This document shows, in pieces, positions 16,724-23,963 of a stretch of 64,000 nt of DNA. Source of the stretch: an uncultured Candidatus Melainabacteria bacterium (lineage in GTDB: Bacteria; Cyanobacteriota; Vampirovibrionia; Gastranaerophilales; Gastranaerophilaceae); NCBI GenBank assembly GCA_934717855.1, contig CAKUZI010000004.1, positions 62,001 through 126,000 on the forward strand. Reading direction: 5' to 3'. The first letter of the stretch is position 1. Each line of letters opens with the position of its first letter. The translations under genes were made by a program, and so were the position numbers. The notes beneath the pieces were generated by a model. That model searched no databases, had not been told where the DNA came from, and saw nothing but the letters and a program-made list of their open reading frames with translations.

Positions 16724-19552
16724 ATGGCAAACGAAACAGGAACAAAAAAAGAGTACAAAGATACTTTAAATTTGCCTCAAACAACTCTTGCTATGAGAGC
16801 AAATGCAACAGTTAGAGAATTAGAAATTCAAAAATTTTGGGAAGAACACGATATTTATAACAAAATTATTAACAATCGTGACAAAGCAAATAAATTTATT
16901 TTGCACGACGGCCCTCCATATTTGAGTTCTGAAAAAATTCACGTTGGTACTGCTTTGAACAAAATTCTTAAAGATATTTTGTTGAAATATAAAGCTCAAG
17001 CAGGGTTCTATACTCCGTATGTCCCGGGGTATGATGGGCATGGTTTGCCAATTGAAAATAAAGTTGTAAAAAATATAAAAGGCGGAAGAAGCGCAGTAAC
17101 TCCTTATGAGTTGCGTCAAAAATGTCGTGAATATGCTCATAACAGTTTAAAAGGTCAAGAAAGCGAGTTTAAACGTCTTGGCGTTTTGGGTGACTGGGAA
17201 AACCCTTATTTGACTATTAAACCAGAATTCGAAGCTGAGCAAGTTAGAGTTTTTGGGGATATGTACAAAAAAGGTTATATTGAAAAAGGTTTGAAACCTG
17301 TTTATTGGTGCGCATCTTGCGAAACTGCTCTTGCAGAAGCAGAAGTTGAATACGCTGATGTTACATCAACTTCTATTTATGTAAGATTTAAGTTTGATGA
17401 AGAAAGTACTGAGAAAATTCAAAAGTTATTGAACAATTCACTACTCACTACTCACCATTCACCAGTATACGCCATCATTTGGACAACAACACCTTGGACA
17501 ATTCCATCAAATATGGCAATCAGTATGCACCCTAAATTTGAATATACTTTCTTTGAATACAAAGGTGACGTTTATGTTGTTGCTCAAGGCTTGTTGGCAA
17601 GCTTCTTGGCTGACGTTGAATGGGATGAAAAAGATATTAAAGTCCTTGGTTCTTGTGTAGGACAAGACTTAGAACTTTTAACAACTCAACATCCGCTTGT
17701 AGATAGAAAATCTCCAATTATTTTAGGAGAACACGTAACGCTTGATGCAGGTACCGGTTCTGTTCATACAGCTCCAGGACACGGTCTTGAAGACTATGAA
17801 GTCGGTTGTAAATATGGTATTGAAGTATTTTCACCACTTGATAGTAAAGGTGTTTGGACTGATATCGTTAAAGATCCTGATTTGATAGGATTACCTTATT
17901 ATAAAGGAAATTCTGTAGTAATCGAAAAACTTAAAAATTGTGGCGCTTTGTTAAAAGCTCAAGATATAAACCACAGTTATCCGCACTGTTGGAGATGTAA
18001 AAATCCTGTAATTTACAGAGCTACACCTCAATGGTTTGTAAAAGTAGATAAATTCAGAGATCAAGCATTGGAAGCTATCAAGGGTGTAAAATGGATTCCT
18101 GCTGGCGGTGAAGCAAGAATTTCAAACATGGTTGCAGGTCGTACAGACTGGTGTATTTCCCGTCAAAGAGCTTGGGGCGTACCAATTCCGGTGTTCTACT
18201 GCGAAGATTGCGGAGAGGTTATTGTTACTGACGAAACAGTTGAAAATGTTGCAAAAATCTTTGAAAAAGAAAGTTCTGACGCTTGGGTAAAATATTCTGC
18301 AGAAGAATTGTTGCCTCAAGGATTTAAATGCCCTAAATGTGGTAAAACTCATTTCAAAAAAGAAAATGACATTATGGATGTTTGGTTTGATTCAGGTGTA
18401 ACATGGCGTGCAGTAGTTGAAAATCGTTCAGACGTTTTGGGGCATACTCCTGTTGAAATGTATTTGGAAGGTTCTGACCAACACAGAGGTTGGTTCCAAT
18501 CATCACTTTTGACAAGTGTTGCTGTTCAAGGAAAAGCTCCTTACAAATCAGTTTTAACACATGGGTTTGTATTTGGTGAAGATGGCCGAAAAATGTCAAA
18601 ATCATTAGGCAACTACATCAGACCAGACGAAATTATTAAAACATATGGTGCAGATATTTTGAGATTGTGGGCTGCTTCTGTTGACTATAGAAACGATACA
18701 AAAATCGGTAACAACATTATTAAACAGCTTGCTGAAATCTTTAAGAAAACTAGAAATACTTCAAGATTTTTACTTGGAAACTTGTTTGACTTTGATCCAA
18801 AAGTTGATTATGTACAGTATAATGATTTGAAAGCTATTGACAAATTTGCGTTACACAAGCTTAATCAGCTTATTGCAAATGTAACTGAAGCTTTTGATAA
18901 TTATGAATTCTATAAATATTTCCAACAGCTTCAAAATTTTGCAGCAGTTGATTTGAGCTCATTCTATCTTGATATTGTAAAAGACAGATTGTACACGGCA
19001 GGTAAAAAATCGCTTTCACGTAGAGCTTGTCAAACTGTTTTGTATGAAACATTGCAAACTCTTGTAAGAATGCTTGTTCCTGTAATGCCTCACCAAGCTG
19101 AAGATATTTGGGCTAGCGTTCCGGAATGTCAAAAAGACGGATTGGAAAGTATTTTGCTCTCTGATTGGGTTAAAGTTAATCCAGAATGGAACAACGAACA
19201 ATTAGAAAACGATTTCACGCAAATATTGAAAACTCGTGAAGTTGTCACTCGTGCAATTGAACCTCTTAGAGCTGAAAAACAAGTCGGAAGTTCTTTAGAA
19301 GTTGCTGTGTTTGTAAAATCTGACAACGCAGAAATTTTGAAAGCTAACGAAGATGAGTTATGTAATATATTTATTACATCACAAGCACATGTAGTTGATG
19401 AAAAACCTGCAAATGTCTTGAATGAACATTCCGAAGAGGGCTATACTGTTTGGGTTACAAAAGCAGAGGGTGAAAAATGTGCTCGTTGCTGGAAATACAG
19501 AAAACTAAATGCCGACGGAATTTGTGAAGAATGTGCAGAGGCTATTAAATAG
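16724..19552 (+). CDS. ileS: Isoleucine-tRNA ligase, with HVGT instead of HIGH and a repeat-derived insertion
   Basis: 942 aa, normal length. Class I synthetase with the editing (CP1) domain: IWTTTPWTIPSNMAI, DAGTGSVHTAPGHGLEDY, and WCISRQRAWGVPIPVF. KMSKS is intact at residues 623-627 (GRKMSKSLGNYIRP). The C-terminal zinc motif CARCWKYRK...GICEECA marks the bacterial type-1 enzyme. Two oddities stand out. The HIGH signature reads H73-V-G-T76, within HDGPPYLSSEKIHVGTALNK. Residues about 238-248 (NNSLLTTHHSP) in the editing domain are encoded by four tandem 7-bp repeats (17437-17464) of the same sort as the intergenic palindromes. The enzyme must be functional unless a second ileS exists. Confidence 0.95.
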   Translation: MANETGTKKEYKDTLNLPQTTLAMRANATVRELEIQKFWEEHDIYNKIINNRDKANKFILHDGPPYLSSEKIHVGTALNKILKDILLKYKAQAGFYTPYVPGYDGHGLPIENKVVKNIKGGRSAVTPYELRQKCREYAHNSLKGQESEFKRLGVLGDWENPYLTIKPEFEAEQVRVFGDMYKKGYIEKGLKPVYWCASCETALAEAEVEYADVTSTSIYVRFKFDEESTEKIQKLLNNSLLTTHHSPVYAIIWTTTPWTIPSNMAISMHPKFEYTFFEYKGDVYVVAQGLLASFLADVEWDEKDIKVLGSCVGQDLELLTTQHPLVDRKSPIILGEHVTLDAGTGSVHTAPGHGLEDYEVGCKYGIEVFSPLDSKGVWTDIVKDPDLIGLPYYKGNSVVIEKLKNCGALLKAQDINHSYPHCWRCKNPVIYRATPQWFVKVDKFRDQALEAIKGVKWIPAGGEARISNMVAGRTDWCISRQRAWGVPIPVFYCEDCGEVIVTDETVENVAKIFEKESSDAWVKYSAEELLPQGFKCPKCGKTHFKKENDIMDVWFDSGVTWRAVVENRSDVLGHTPVEMYLEGSDQHRGWFQSSLLTSVAVQGKAPYKSVLTHGFVFGEDGRKMSKSLGNYIRPDEIIKTYGADILRLWAASVDYRNDTKIGNNIIKQLAEIFKKTRNTSRFLLGNLFDFDPKVDYVQYNDLKAIDKFALHKLNQLIANVTEAFDNYEFYKYFQQLQNFAAVDLSSFYLDIVKDRLYTAGKKSLSRRACQTVLYETLQTLVRMLVPVMPHQAEDIWASVPECQKDGLESILLSDWVKVNPEWNNEQLENDFTQILKTREVVTRAIEPLRAEKQVGSSLEVAVFVKSDNAEILKANEDELCNIFITSQAHVVDEKPANVLNEHSEEGYTVWVTKAEGEKCARCWKYRKLNADGICEECAEAIK
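17437..17464 (+). repeat. Four tandem heptamers inside ileS
   Basis: TTCACTA, CTCACTA, CTCACCA and TTCACCA in direct 7-nt succession. They match the arms of the intergenic elements at 22752-22861 and 28824-28922. Confidence 0.8.
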
Positions 19553-19580
19553 TTTAATAATTAAAATTATTAACAAATAT

Positions 19581-19611
19581 AAAAGGCGACTTAAAAAAGT
19601 TGCCTTTTTAT
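19581..19611 (+). terminator. Terminator after ileS
   Basis: AAAAGGCGACTT pairs with AAGTTGCCTTTT across a short A loop, followed by TATTT. Confidence 0.9.
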
Positions 19612-19672
19612 TTCCTGTGAACTATAATTTTCTCGCCAATATACATTTATTAAAAGACCCTAAGGAGAGATT

Positions 19673-20104
19673 ATGATAACAAGAGTAAGTAACTTTTCAG
19701 TTTTGAACAGGAAAATTTCTGCAATTGAGAATTCTCATAAAAGAAATTCATCAGGAATAGAACAACTTAAGGCGTCTGTTCGTAGAGAAAACGCTATGTA
19801 TGATTATATTTTAAAAGATAAAAAGAATTTTGGCGCAAATATGATATATCTATTCATGAAGTGTCCTCACGAAATGTTACATATTGAAATTGCCAAAGGC
19901 TATAATGTCGATTGGGTTTCAAAGTTTGCGGACTATGACAAACAAAAACGATTAGTGAAAAAAATTAGTGATTTATACTCAAGTGATTATAAAAAGACAG
20001 GCAAGCTAAGAAAACAACTGATAAGTGATGGCCGAATTTCCATGGATACAGTTGTTCCCAAAATGACAAGTAAGTTAAAGAAATTTTTCAAATATAAGTT
20101 TTAG
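19673..20104 (+). CDS. Unknown basic protein, 143 aa
   Basis: No family recognised. TAAGGAGAGATT gives a strong ribosome-binding site. The protein is Lys-rich with a predicted mostly helical content; it starts MITRVSNFSVLNRKISAIEN and contains a short aromatic/Cys segment (MIYLFMKCPHEMLHIEIAKGYN) near residues 58-79. The C-terminus is strongly basic (MTSKLKKFFKYKF). There is no signal peptide or convincing membrane span. It sits between the ileS terminator and the 457-aa protein below, in the same direction with a 103-bp gap, so co-transcription is possible. Confidence 0.65.
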   Translation: MITRVSNFSVLNRKISAIENSHKRNSSGIEQLKASVRRENAMYDYILKDKKNFGANMIYLFMKCPHEMLHIEIAKGYNVDWVSKFADYDKQKRLVKKISDLYSSDYKKTGKLRKQLISDGRISMDTVVPKMTSKLKKFFKYKF

Positions 20105-20207
20105 ACTATATTTGTAAACTTATTGTAACGAAATTTTAACAAAACCTAAAGATTTTCTTTGATTGTGCCGTAGACATGATTGTACAATTTTGAAAGGAAA
20201 ATCTATT

Positions 20208-21581
20208 ATGGGAATGGCAGCGGGACAAGCTAGACTATTAAGCATAACAGCAAGATTGACCAATAATGAAAATTCTGGTCAAAGTATTTCCTATTCAAAA
20301 CAACGTTTAGCTGATCAAACACAACAAATTACAAATGAATATAATGAAGCTCTTAATACTACTAAATTAACGGTATTAACAGGATTTAACGGAGCTGATG
20401 CAACATATACTGATATTTCGTATGACACAATGACAAATAAACAAATGGCTGCGAATACAAAACAATATGTTGTTACAGATACCAAAGGCAGAATTTTGGT
20501 TACAGAAGATATTGCAAATGCTTACAAACAATCCGCAGGAAATTATAACCAATTTTTAGCAAAATTATCAGATAAAGAGGGGGGGCCTTATACTCAATCT
20601 GATTTGAAAGTTCAAGATAACGGAACCTATAACAATGCTGATTTAATAGGTGCTGCACAAAAAATCCATGAAGCTTGGGATAAATACTTTGCGTCAGTTG
20701 GTATTGAATGCAACGATGACGAACATAAAGGGATTTATAATGATGGTAAATATAGATTCCAATGGAATAACGTGTTGGATACAAATGACAAAGGAGAATA
20801 TTTAGACAAAGACGGTAAAGTTATTACTGCAGATGAAGCTAAAACAAAAGGCTATTCATCAGTTGGTAGTGGTTATGCAAGTTGGGCTGTTTTAGATAAA
20901 AATGGAGAACCTACCGGCGAATATACTCCAATCAACTATGAAGGTACAACTGAAGAATCTCGTGAATTATTTGATTATGCGATGGCTATAACAGAATCAT
21001 TCATGAGAACAGAAAAAAACTTAAAAGCAGAAGGCAAATCAGCAGAGATGAATGAGGTATTTGATCCAGAGAAATACACATTAAATCTTGATTCTAGCAA
21101 CAAAGCTGATTTGGCTTACTACAAAAATATCTTCTCAAAAATGCAATCAAGCGGATATTTTACTTACACAAATACTCCTGCAAAAGCTGTTAACGATCCT
21201 GAACACTATAAAATAGCTTCTATTGGAACTGGTACAGCTGGCAATGTTCAAAAATCTCCATTGAAAGATAATACTGTTTTTGAAGCAGCTTTGAGAGACG
21301 GCTCATTAAGGTTGGAATATTATTCAACAACTTCAAAATCATTTAAGACAACTACAATTTCAGAAGACAATTGCATTCAAGAAGTTGCAGATGAAAGAGC
21401 TATTGCAAGAGCTGAATCAAAATATAATCAAGATATGGCAGATCTAGAAAATCAAGATAAGAAGCTTGATTTGGAACTAAAAAAACTTGATACAGAACAC
21501 TCTGCTTTGCAAACAGAATATGATTCAGTTAAAAACGTAGTTGACAAAAACGTTGAAAGTTCATTCAAAACATTTGGATAA
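20208..21581 (+). CDS. Unknown 457-aa protein with helical ends
   Basis: Family unknown to me. The ATG at 20208 is chosen because GAAAGGAAAAT precedes it; an in-frame ATG 45 nt upstream lacks such a site. The N-terminus (MGMAAGQARLLSITARLTNN, then QSISYSKQRLADQTQQITNEYNEAL) is an uncharged start followed by a long helix. The middle (about 95-360) is Asp/Asn/Gly/Tyr-rich and probably beta-rich. From about residue 395 there is a coiled coil (DMADLENQDKKLDLELKKLD) ending in YDSVKNVVDKNVESSFKTFG. This helical-ends layout is like axial or secreted structural proteins exported without a signal peptide (flagellin-like or type III-like), but no homology to a named one can be claimed. The C-terminal 30 residues resemble those of the 108-aa protein at 7644. 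A run of seven G lies at 20579-20585. Confidence 0.7.
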   Translation: MGMAAGQARLLSITARLTNNENSGQSISYSKQRLADQTQQITNEYNEALNTTKLTVLTGFNGADATYTDISYDTMTNKQMAANTKQYVVTDTKGRILVTEDIANAYKQSAGNYNQFLAKLSDKEGGPYTQSDLKVQDNGTYNNADLIGAAQKIHEAWDKYFASVGIECNDDEHKGIYNDGKYRFQWNNVLDTNDKGEYLDKDGKVITADEAKTKGYSSVGSGYASWAVLDKNGEPTGEYTPINYEGTTEESRELFDYAMAITESFMRTEKNLKAEGKSAEMNEVFDPEKYTLNLDSSNKADLAYYKNIFSKMQSSGYFTYTNTPAKAVNDPEHYKIASIGTGTAGNVQKSPLKDNTVFEAALRDGSLRLEYYSTTSKSFKTTTISEDNCIQEVADERAIARAESKYNQDMADLENQDKKLDLELKKLDTEHSALQTEYDSVKNVVDKNVESSFKTFG

Positions 21582-21592
21582 GGAGTTGTGAT

Positions 21593-21685
21593 AACCCCTC
21601 TCTGAAATTTGTAAATTCGCCTGTCTATTAAATGATAAAGACAGTCTCATTAACAAATTTCTTCTCTCCCCAAAGGGCGAGATTA
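21593..21685. repeat. Left arm of the DUF559 cassette
   Basis: Begins with AACCCCTCTCTGAAATTTG and ends with 31 bp (21655-21685) that are the exact reverse complement of 22061-22091. The stop codon of the DUF559 gene is the last three bases of this arm. It contains about 40 bp of extra sequence not present in the right arm. Confidence 0.85.
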
Positions 21686-22045
21686 GAGAACATTTAACCT
21701 TATTTCTTCTAATACATTTTCTATATTATTGTTTATTTTGTTATTATAAACTCTAATAATTCTATAGCCTTGTTCTTTGAGAAATTTATCTCTTATTTCA
21801 TCGTGCTGAGTTTGTTTTTCTTCAAGATGCCCTGAACCATCTAGTTCAATAATTAAATTCTTTTCTTTGCAAACAAAATCTACAATATAATTTCCTATTG
21901 GTGCTTGTCGACGAAACTTAAGCCCCATAAATCTTCTAGCTCTTAAATTAAACCAAAGTTTTTGTTCAAATATTGTCATATCTGAACGTAGTTCTTTTGC
22001 TTTTTGTAATGAAAAATTTGTATAATTGTGATTAGCTTTCTGCAT
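21683..22045 (-). CDS. DUF559 (Vsr-like endonuclease fold) protein in an inverted-repeat cassette
   Basis: 120 aa. DUF559 signatures are MTIFEQKLWFNLRARRFMGLKFRRQAPIG and YIVDFVCKEKNLIIELDGSGH, then a helix and GYRIIRVYNN. The fold is that of the very-short-patch-repair/type II restriction superfamily. Candidate catalytic residues are Glu27, Asp56, Glu67, Asp69 and His73. The gene fills the space between two arms of a perfect 31-bp inverted repeat: its stop lies inside the left arm and its start is 15 bp from the right arm. No ribosome-binding site precedes the ATG, but a TATACT lies so that a transcript could start at the ATG. Function of DUF559 proteins is not established; the boxed arrangement suggests a selfish or mobile unit. 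Confidence 0.85.
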   Translation of the reverse strand: MQKANHNYTNFSLQKAKELRSDMTIFEQKLWFNLRARRFMGLKFRRQAPIGNYIVDFVCKEKNLIIELDGSGHLEEKQTQHDEIRDKFLKEQGYRIIRVYNNKINNNIENVLEEIRLNVL

Positions 22046-22060
22046 AAATAAAGTATAACA

Positions 22061-22134
22061 TAATCTCGCCCTTTGGGGAGAGAAGAAATTTCTTAGCGAA
22101 TTTGAATGAGCTTAGGAATTTTAGAGAGGGGTTA
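22061..22134. repeat. Right arm of the DUF559 cassette
   Basis: Starts with the 31-bp perfect inverse (22061-22091) of the left arm and ends AATTTTAGAGAGGGGTTA, matching the outer end of the left arm in inverse. Its last bases form the stop codon of rdgB (22132-22134), so the element abuts or has replaced the end of that gene. Confidence 0.85.
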
Positions 22135-22731
22135 GATATTTGTTTTTTTCAAAAACTCCAAAACATTTCTCAAGGCTTGGCCTCTGTGGGAAATTTTGTT
22201 TTTGTCATCTTCTGAAAGTTCTGCCATTGTAATCTCAATTCCCTGTGTTTTAGTAAACGGAGTATCGTTTGGAATAAACACAGGATCATAACCAAAACCG
22301 TTTGTACCTGCTTGTTTGTATGCTATATGCCCGTGACATTCTCCGCGAGTTTGAAAAACAATTTCTCCGTTCGGATTTACTATTGTCATTGCGCAAACAA
22401 ATTTTGCGTTACGGTTTTCTTTTCCGATCAATGCATTTAAAAGTTTGTCAATTCTTGCTTGAGGTGTATCAGCGTATCTTGCAGAATATATTCCTGGAGC
22501 ACCATCCAGTGCTTCAACACAAAGTCCTGAATCGTCTGCAAGTGCAAGTATTCCGCTCAGTTTTGACGCTTCTTTGGCTTTTATATATGAATTTTCTTCA
22601 AAAGTTGTTCCGTCTTCTATTGGGTCAAAGCCGTTTGGCGGTAATAAAAAATTTATATCAGTATCTCCTGCAATGTTTTTAATCTCTTGCAATTTATGTG
22701 GATTTGATGTTGCGAATACAAGTTTAATCAT
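22132..22731 (-). CDS. rdgB: XTP/dITP diphosphatase (RdgB/HAM1 family)
   Basis: 199 aa from the ATG at 22731 with GGAGTTCCA before it. A longer frame to 22854 would translate an intergenic heptamer repeat and is rejected. Family motifs are KLVFATSNPHKLQEIKNI (substrate-binding SNxxK), DDSGLCVEALDGAPGIYSARYA, FGYDPVFIP and the terminal AELSEDDKNKISHRGQAL. It hydrolyses non-canonical purine triphosphates (ITP, dITP, XTP) and protects DNA from their incorporation. The stop codon lies in the right arm of the DUF559 cassette, but the C-terminus (LRNVLEFLKKTNI) looks complete. Confidence 0.95.
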   Translation of the reverse strand: MIKLVFATSNPHKLQEIKNIAGDTDINFLLPPNGFDPIEDGTTFEENSYIKAKEASKLSGILALADDSGLCVEALDGAPGIYSARYADTPQARIDKLLNALIGKENRNAKFVCAMTIVNPNGEIVFQTRGECHGHIAYKQAGTNGFGYDPVFIPNDTPFTKTQGIEITMAELSEDDKNKISHRGQALRNVLEFLKKTNI

Positions 22732-22751
22732 TGGAACTCCTTTGTTTTTTA

Positions 22752-22861
22752 TAGTGAATAGTGAGTAGTGAATAGTGCTTATAGCTCGCTTTGCTCGAAA
22801 AATAAATTTGGCGTAAGCCCGTAAAGGTCTACTCACTATTTCACAATTCACCATTCACTAT
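22752..22861. repeat. Palindromic element with heptamer arms (family B), copy 1
   Basis: Left arm TAGTGAA, TAGTGAG, TAGTGAA, TAGTGCT in 7-nt register; core CTTATAGCTCGCTTTGCTCG...TTTGGCGTAAGCCCGTAA; right arm CTACTCACTATT...CACCATTCACTA, the inverse of the left. About 110 bp long, in the rdgB-uppS gap. Confidence 0.85.
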
Positions 22862-22872
22862 AAAAACTAAAA

Positions 22873-23589
22873 TTACTTCCCAAACCTTCTTTGTCTGTTA
22901 TGAAATTCTTCAACGGCGTCTGCAAGAGAATTCTTATCAAACTCCGGCCAATACTGTTTTGTTACAAGAATTTCAGAATATGCGATTTGCCACAAAAGGT
23001 AGTTGGAAATTCTTTTTTCTCCACCTGTTCTGATTAATAAATCAGGGTCAGGAATTCCTTTTGTGTAAAGGTTTTGAGAAATCAATTCTTCTGTTATGTT
23101 TTCAGGTGCAATCCCTAGTGTAACGATGCTTTTTACTGCGTGAACAATTTCATCTCGTGCACCATAATTGAAAGCGATTTGAAGATGTACACCGGTATTA
23201 TTTTTTGTTGTTTCAACAGAATTGTTTAGGATTTTTTGAAGTTTCGGACTAAGTTTTTGTGTATCGCCGATAAAACTAATTACAACACCTTCAGAGTGCA
23301 TTTCTGCAAGTTCATTAGTTAAGGTGATTGCAAGAAGTTCCATTAAAAAATCAACTTCTTCTTTTTTTCTATTCCAATTTTCTGTTGAAAATGCGTACAC
23401 CGTCAAATATTTAATTCCAAAATCTTTGCAAGCACGAAGAGTTGCTTTCAGAGCGTCAACTCCTTTTTTGTGTCCCATTGCCGATGGAAGATTTTTTTCT
23501 TTTGCCCAGCGACGGTTTCCGTCCATAATTATTGCGATGTGTTGTAAATTTGTATCTTTTACTATTTCAGCTATTTTTGTTGTGTCCAT
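22873..23589 (-). CDS. uppS: Isoprenyl (undecaprenyl) diphosphate synthase
   Basis: 238 aa, normal for cis-prenyltransferases. Catalytic Asp23 lies in HIAIIMDGNRRWAKEKNLP. Further motifs are GHKKGVDALKATLRAC, LTVYAFSTENWNRKKEEVD (Mg/allylic substrate side), FNYGARDEIV and the C-terminal DPDLLIRTGGEKRISNYLLWQIAYSE. It condenses isopentenyl diphosphate onto farnesyl diphosphate to make the C55 carrier for peptidoglycan and surface glycans. It is transcribed before rdgB on the same strand with repeat family B between them. No strong ribosome-binding site is visible. Confidence 0.97.
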   Translation of the reverse strand: MDTTKIAEIVKDTNLQHIAIIMDGNRRWAKEKNLPSAMGHKKGVDALKATLRACKDFGIKYLTVYAFSTENWNRKKEEVDFLMELLAITLTNELAEMHSEGVVISFIGDTQKLSPKLQKILNNSVETTKNNTGVHLQIAFNYGARDEIVHAVKSIVTLGIAPENITEELISQNLYTKGIPDPDLLIRTGGEKRISNYLLWQIAYSEILVTKQYWPEFDKNSLADAVEEFHNRQRRFGK

Positions 23590-23619
23590 GATTTTAATTA
23601 TATTGTAAAAATATTAAAA

Positions 23620-23755
23620 TAACAAGTCTTTAAGTCGATAAGGCGATAGGACGTTAAGTTCATTTTGTTAAACAGTCTGGACGAAATTTTATTAATAAAA
23701 TTTGATGTAAAGAACTTTATGACTTATCGACTTAACGTCTTATAGTCTTTTTAAT
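23620..23755. repeat. Octamer-periodic inverted repeat upstream of fusA
   Basis: Left arm CGATAAGG, CGATAGGA, CGTTAAGT at 23636-23659; right arm ACTTATCG, ACTTAACG, TCTTATAG at 23722-23745, its inverse in 8-nt register. Same family as 5140-5250. Confidence 0.8.
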
Positions 23756-23771
23756 ATTTTACATACAAAAA

Positions 23772-23832
23772 AATTTTGGCGTGCTAATTATTGTAATGGT
23801 CTAGTCACTATTCACAATTCACTACTCACTTC
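23772..23832. repeat. Half copy of palindromic family B
   Basis: TTTGGCG core fragment, then the right arm as TAGTCAC, TATTCAC, AATTCAC, TACTCAC at 23802-23829. The left arm is missing. Together with the octamer repeat it fills most of the 374-bp uppS-fusA space. Confidence 0.75.
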
Positions 23833-23872
23833 CCCAAAATATGAACTTTGCTTAACCTCTCTTTTCAAATTA

Positions 23873-23901
23873 TTTACAAAAAAACTTGTTCATGTGATAA
23901 T
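23873..23901 (+). promoter_or_regulatory. Promoter of fusA
   Basis: TTTACA (23873-23878), 17-nt spacer, GATAAT (23896-23901) with an extended TG before the -10 box. Confidence 0.65.
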
Positions 23902-23963
23902 AATTGTTGAAAGCTAAAAATATAATAGCGAATGTACACAATATAAAAAAGGAAAAAACAAAA

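Noticed and set aside
16724..16760. T-box or other tRNA-sensing leader before ileS, pheT or alaS
   Set aside because: ileS begins 7 bp after the preceding gene, and the pheT and alaS upstream regions are short and lack the T-box sequence (TGGNACC-type) and specifier hairpin.
7644..21581. Flagellar or type III secretion locus (based on helical-ended proteins)
   Set aside because: No export apparatus, chaperone or recognisable flagellin domain is present; the resemblance is only in general layout.
22732..22854. Upstream extension of rdgB by 41 codons
   Set aside because: It translates the heptamer repeat, and homology and the GGAG site both begin at the ATG at 22731.
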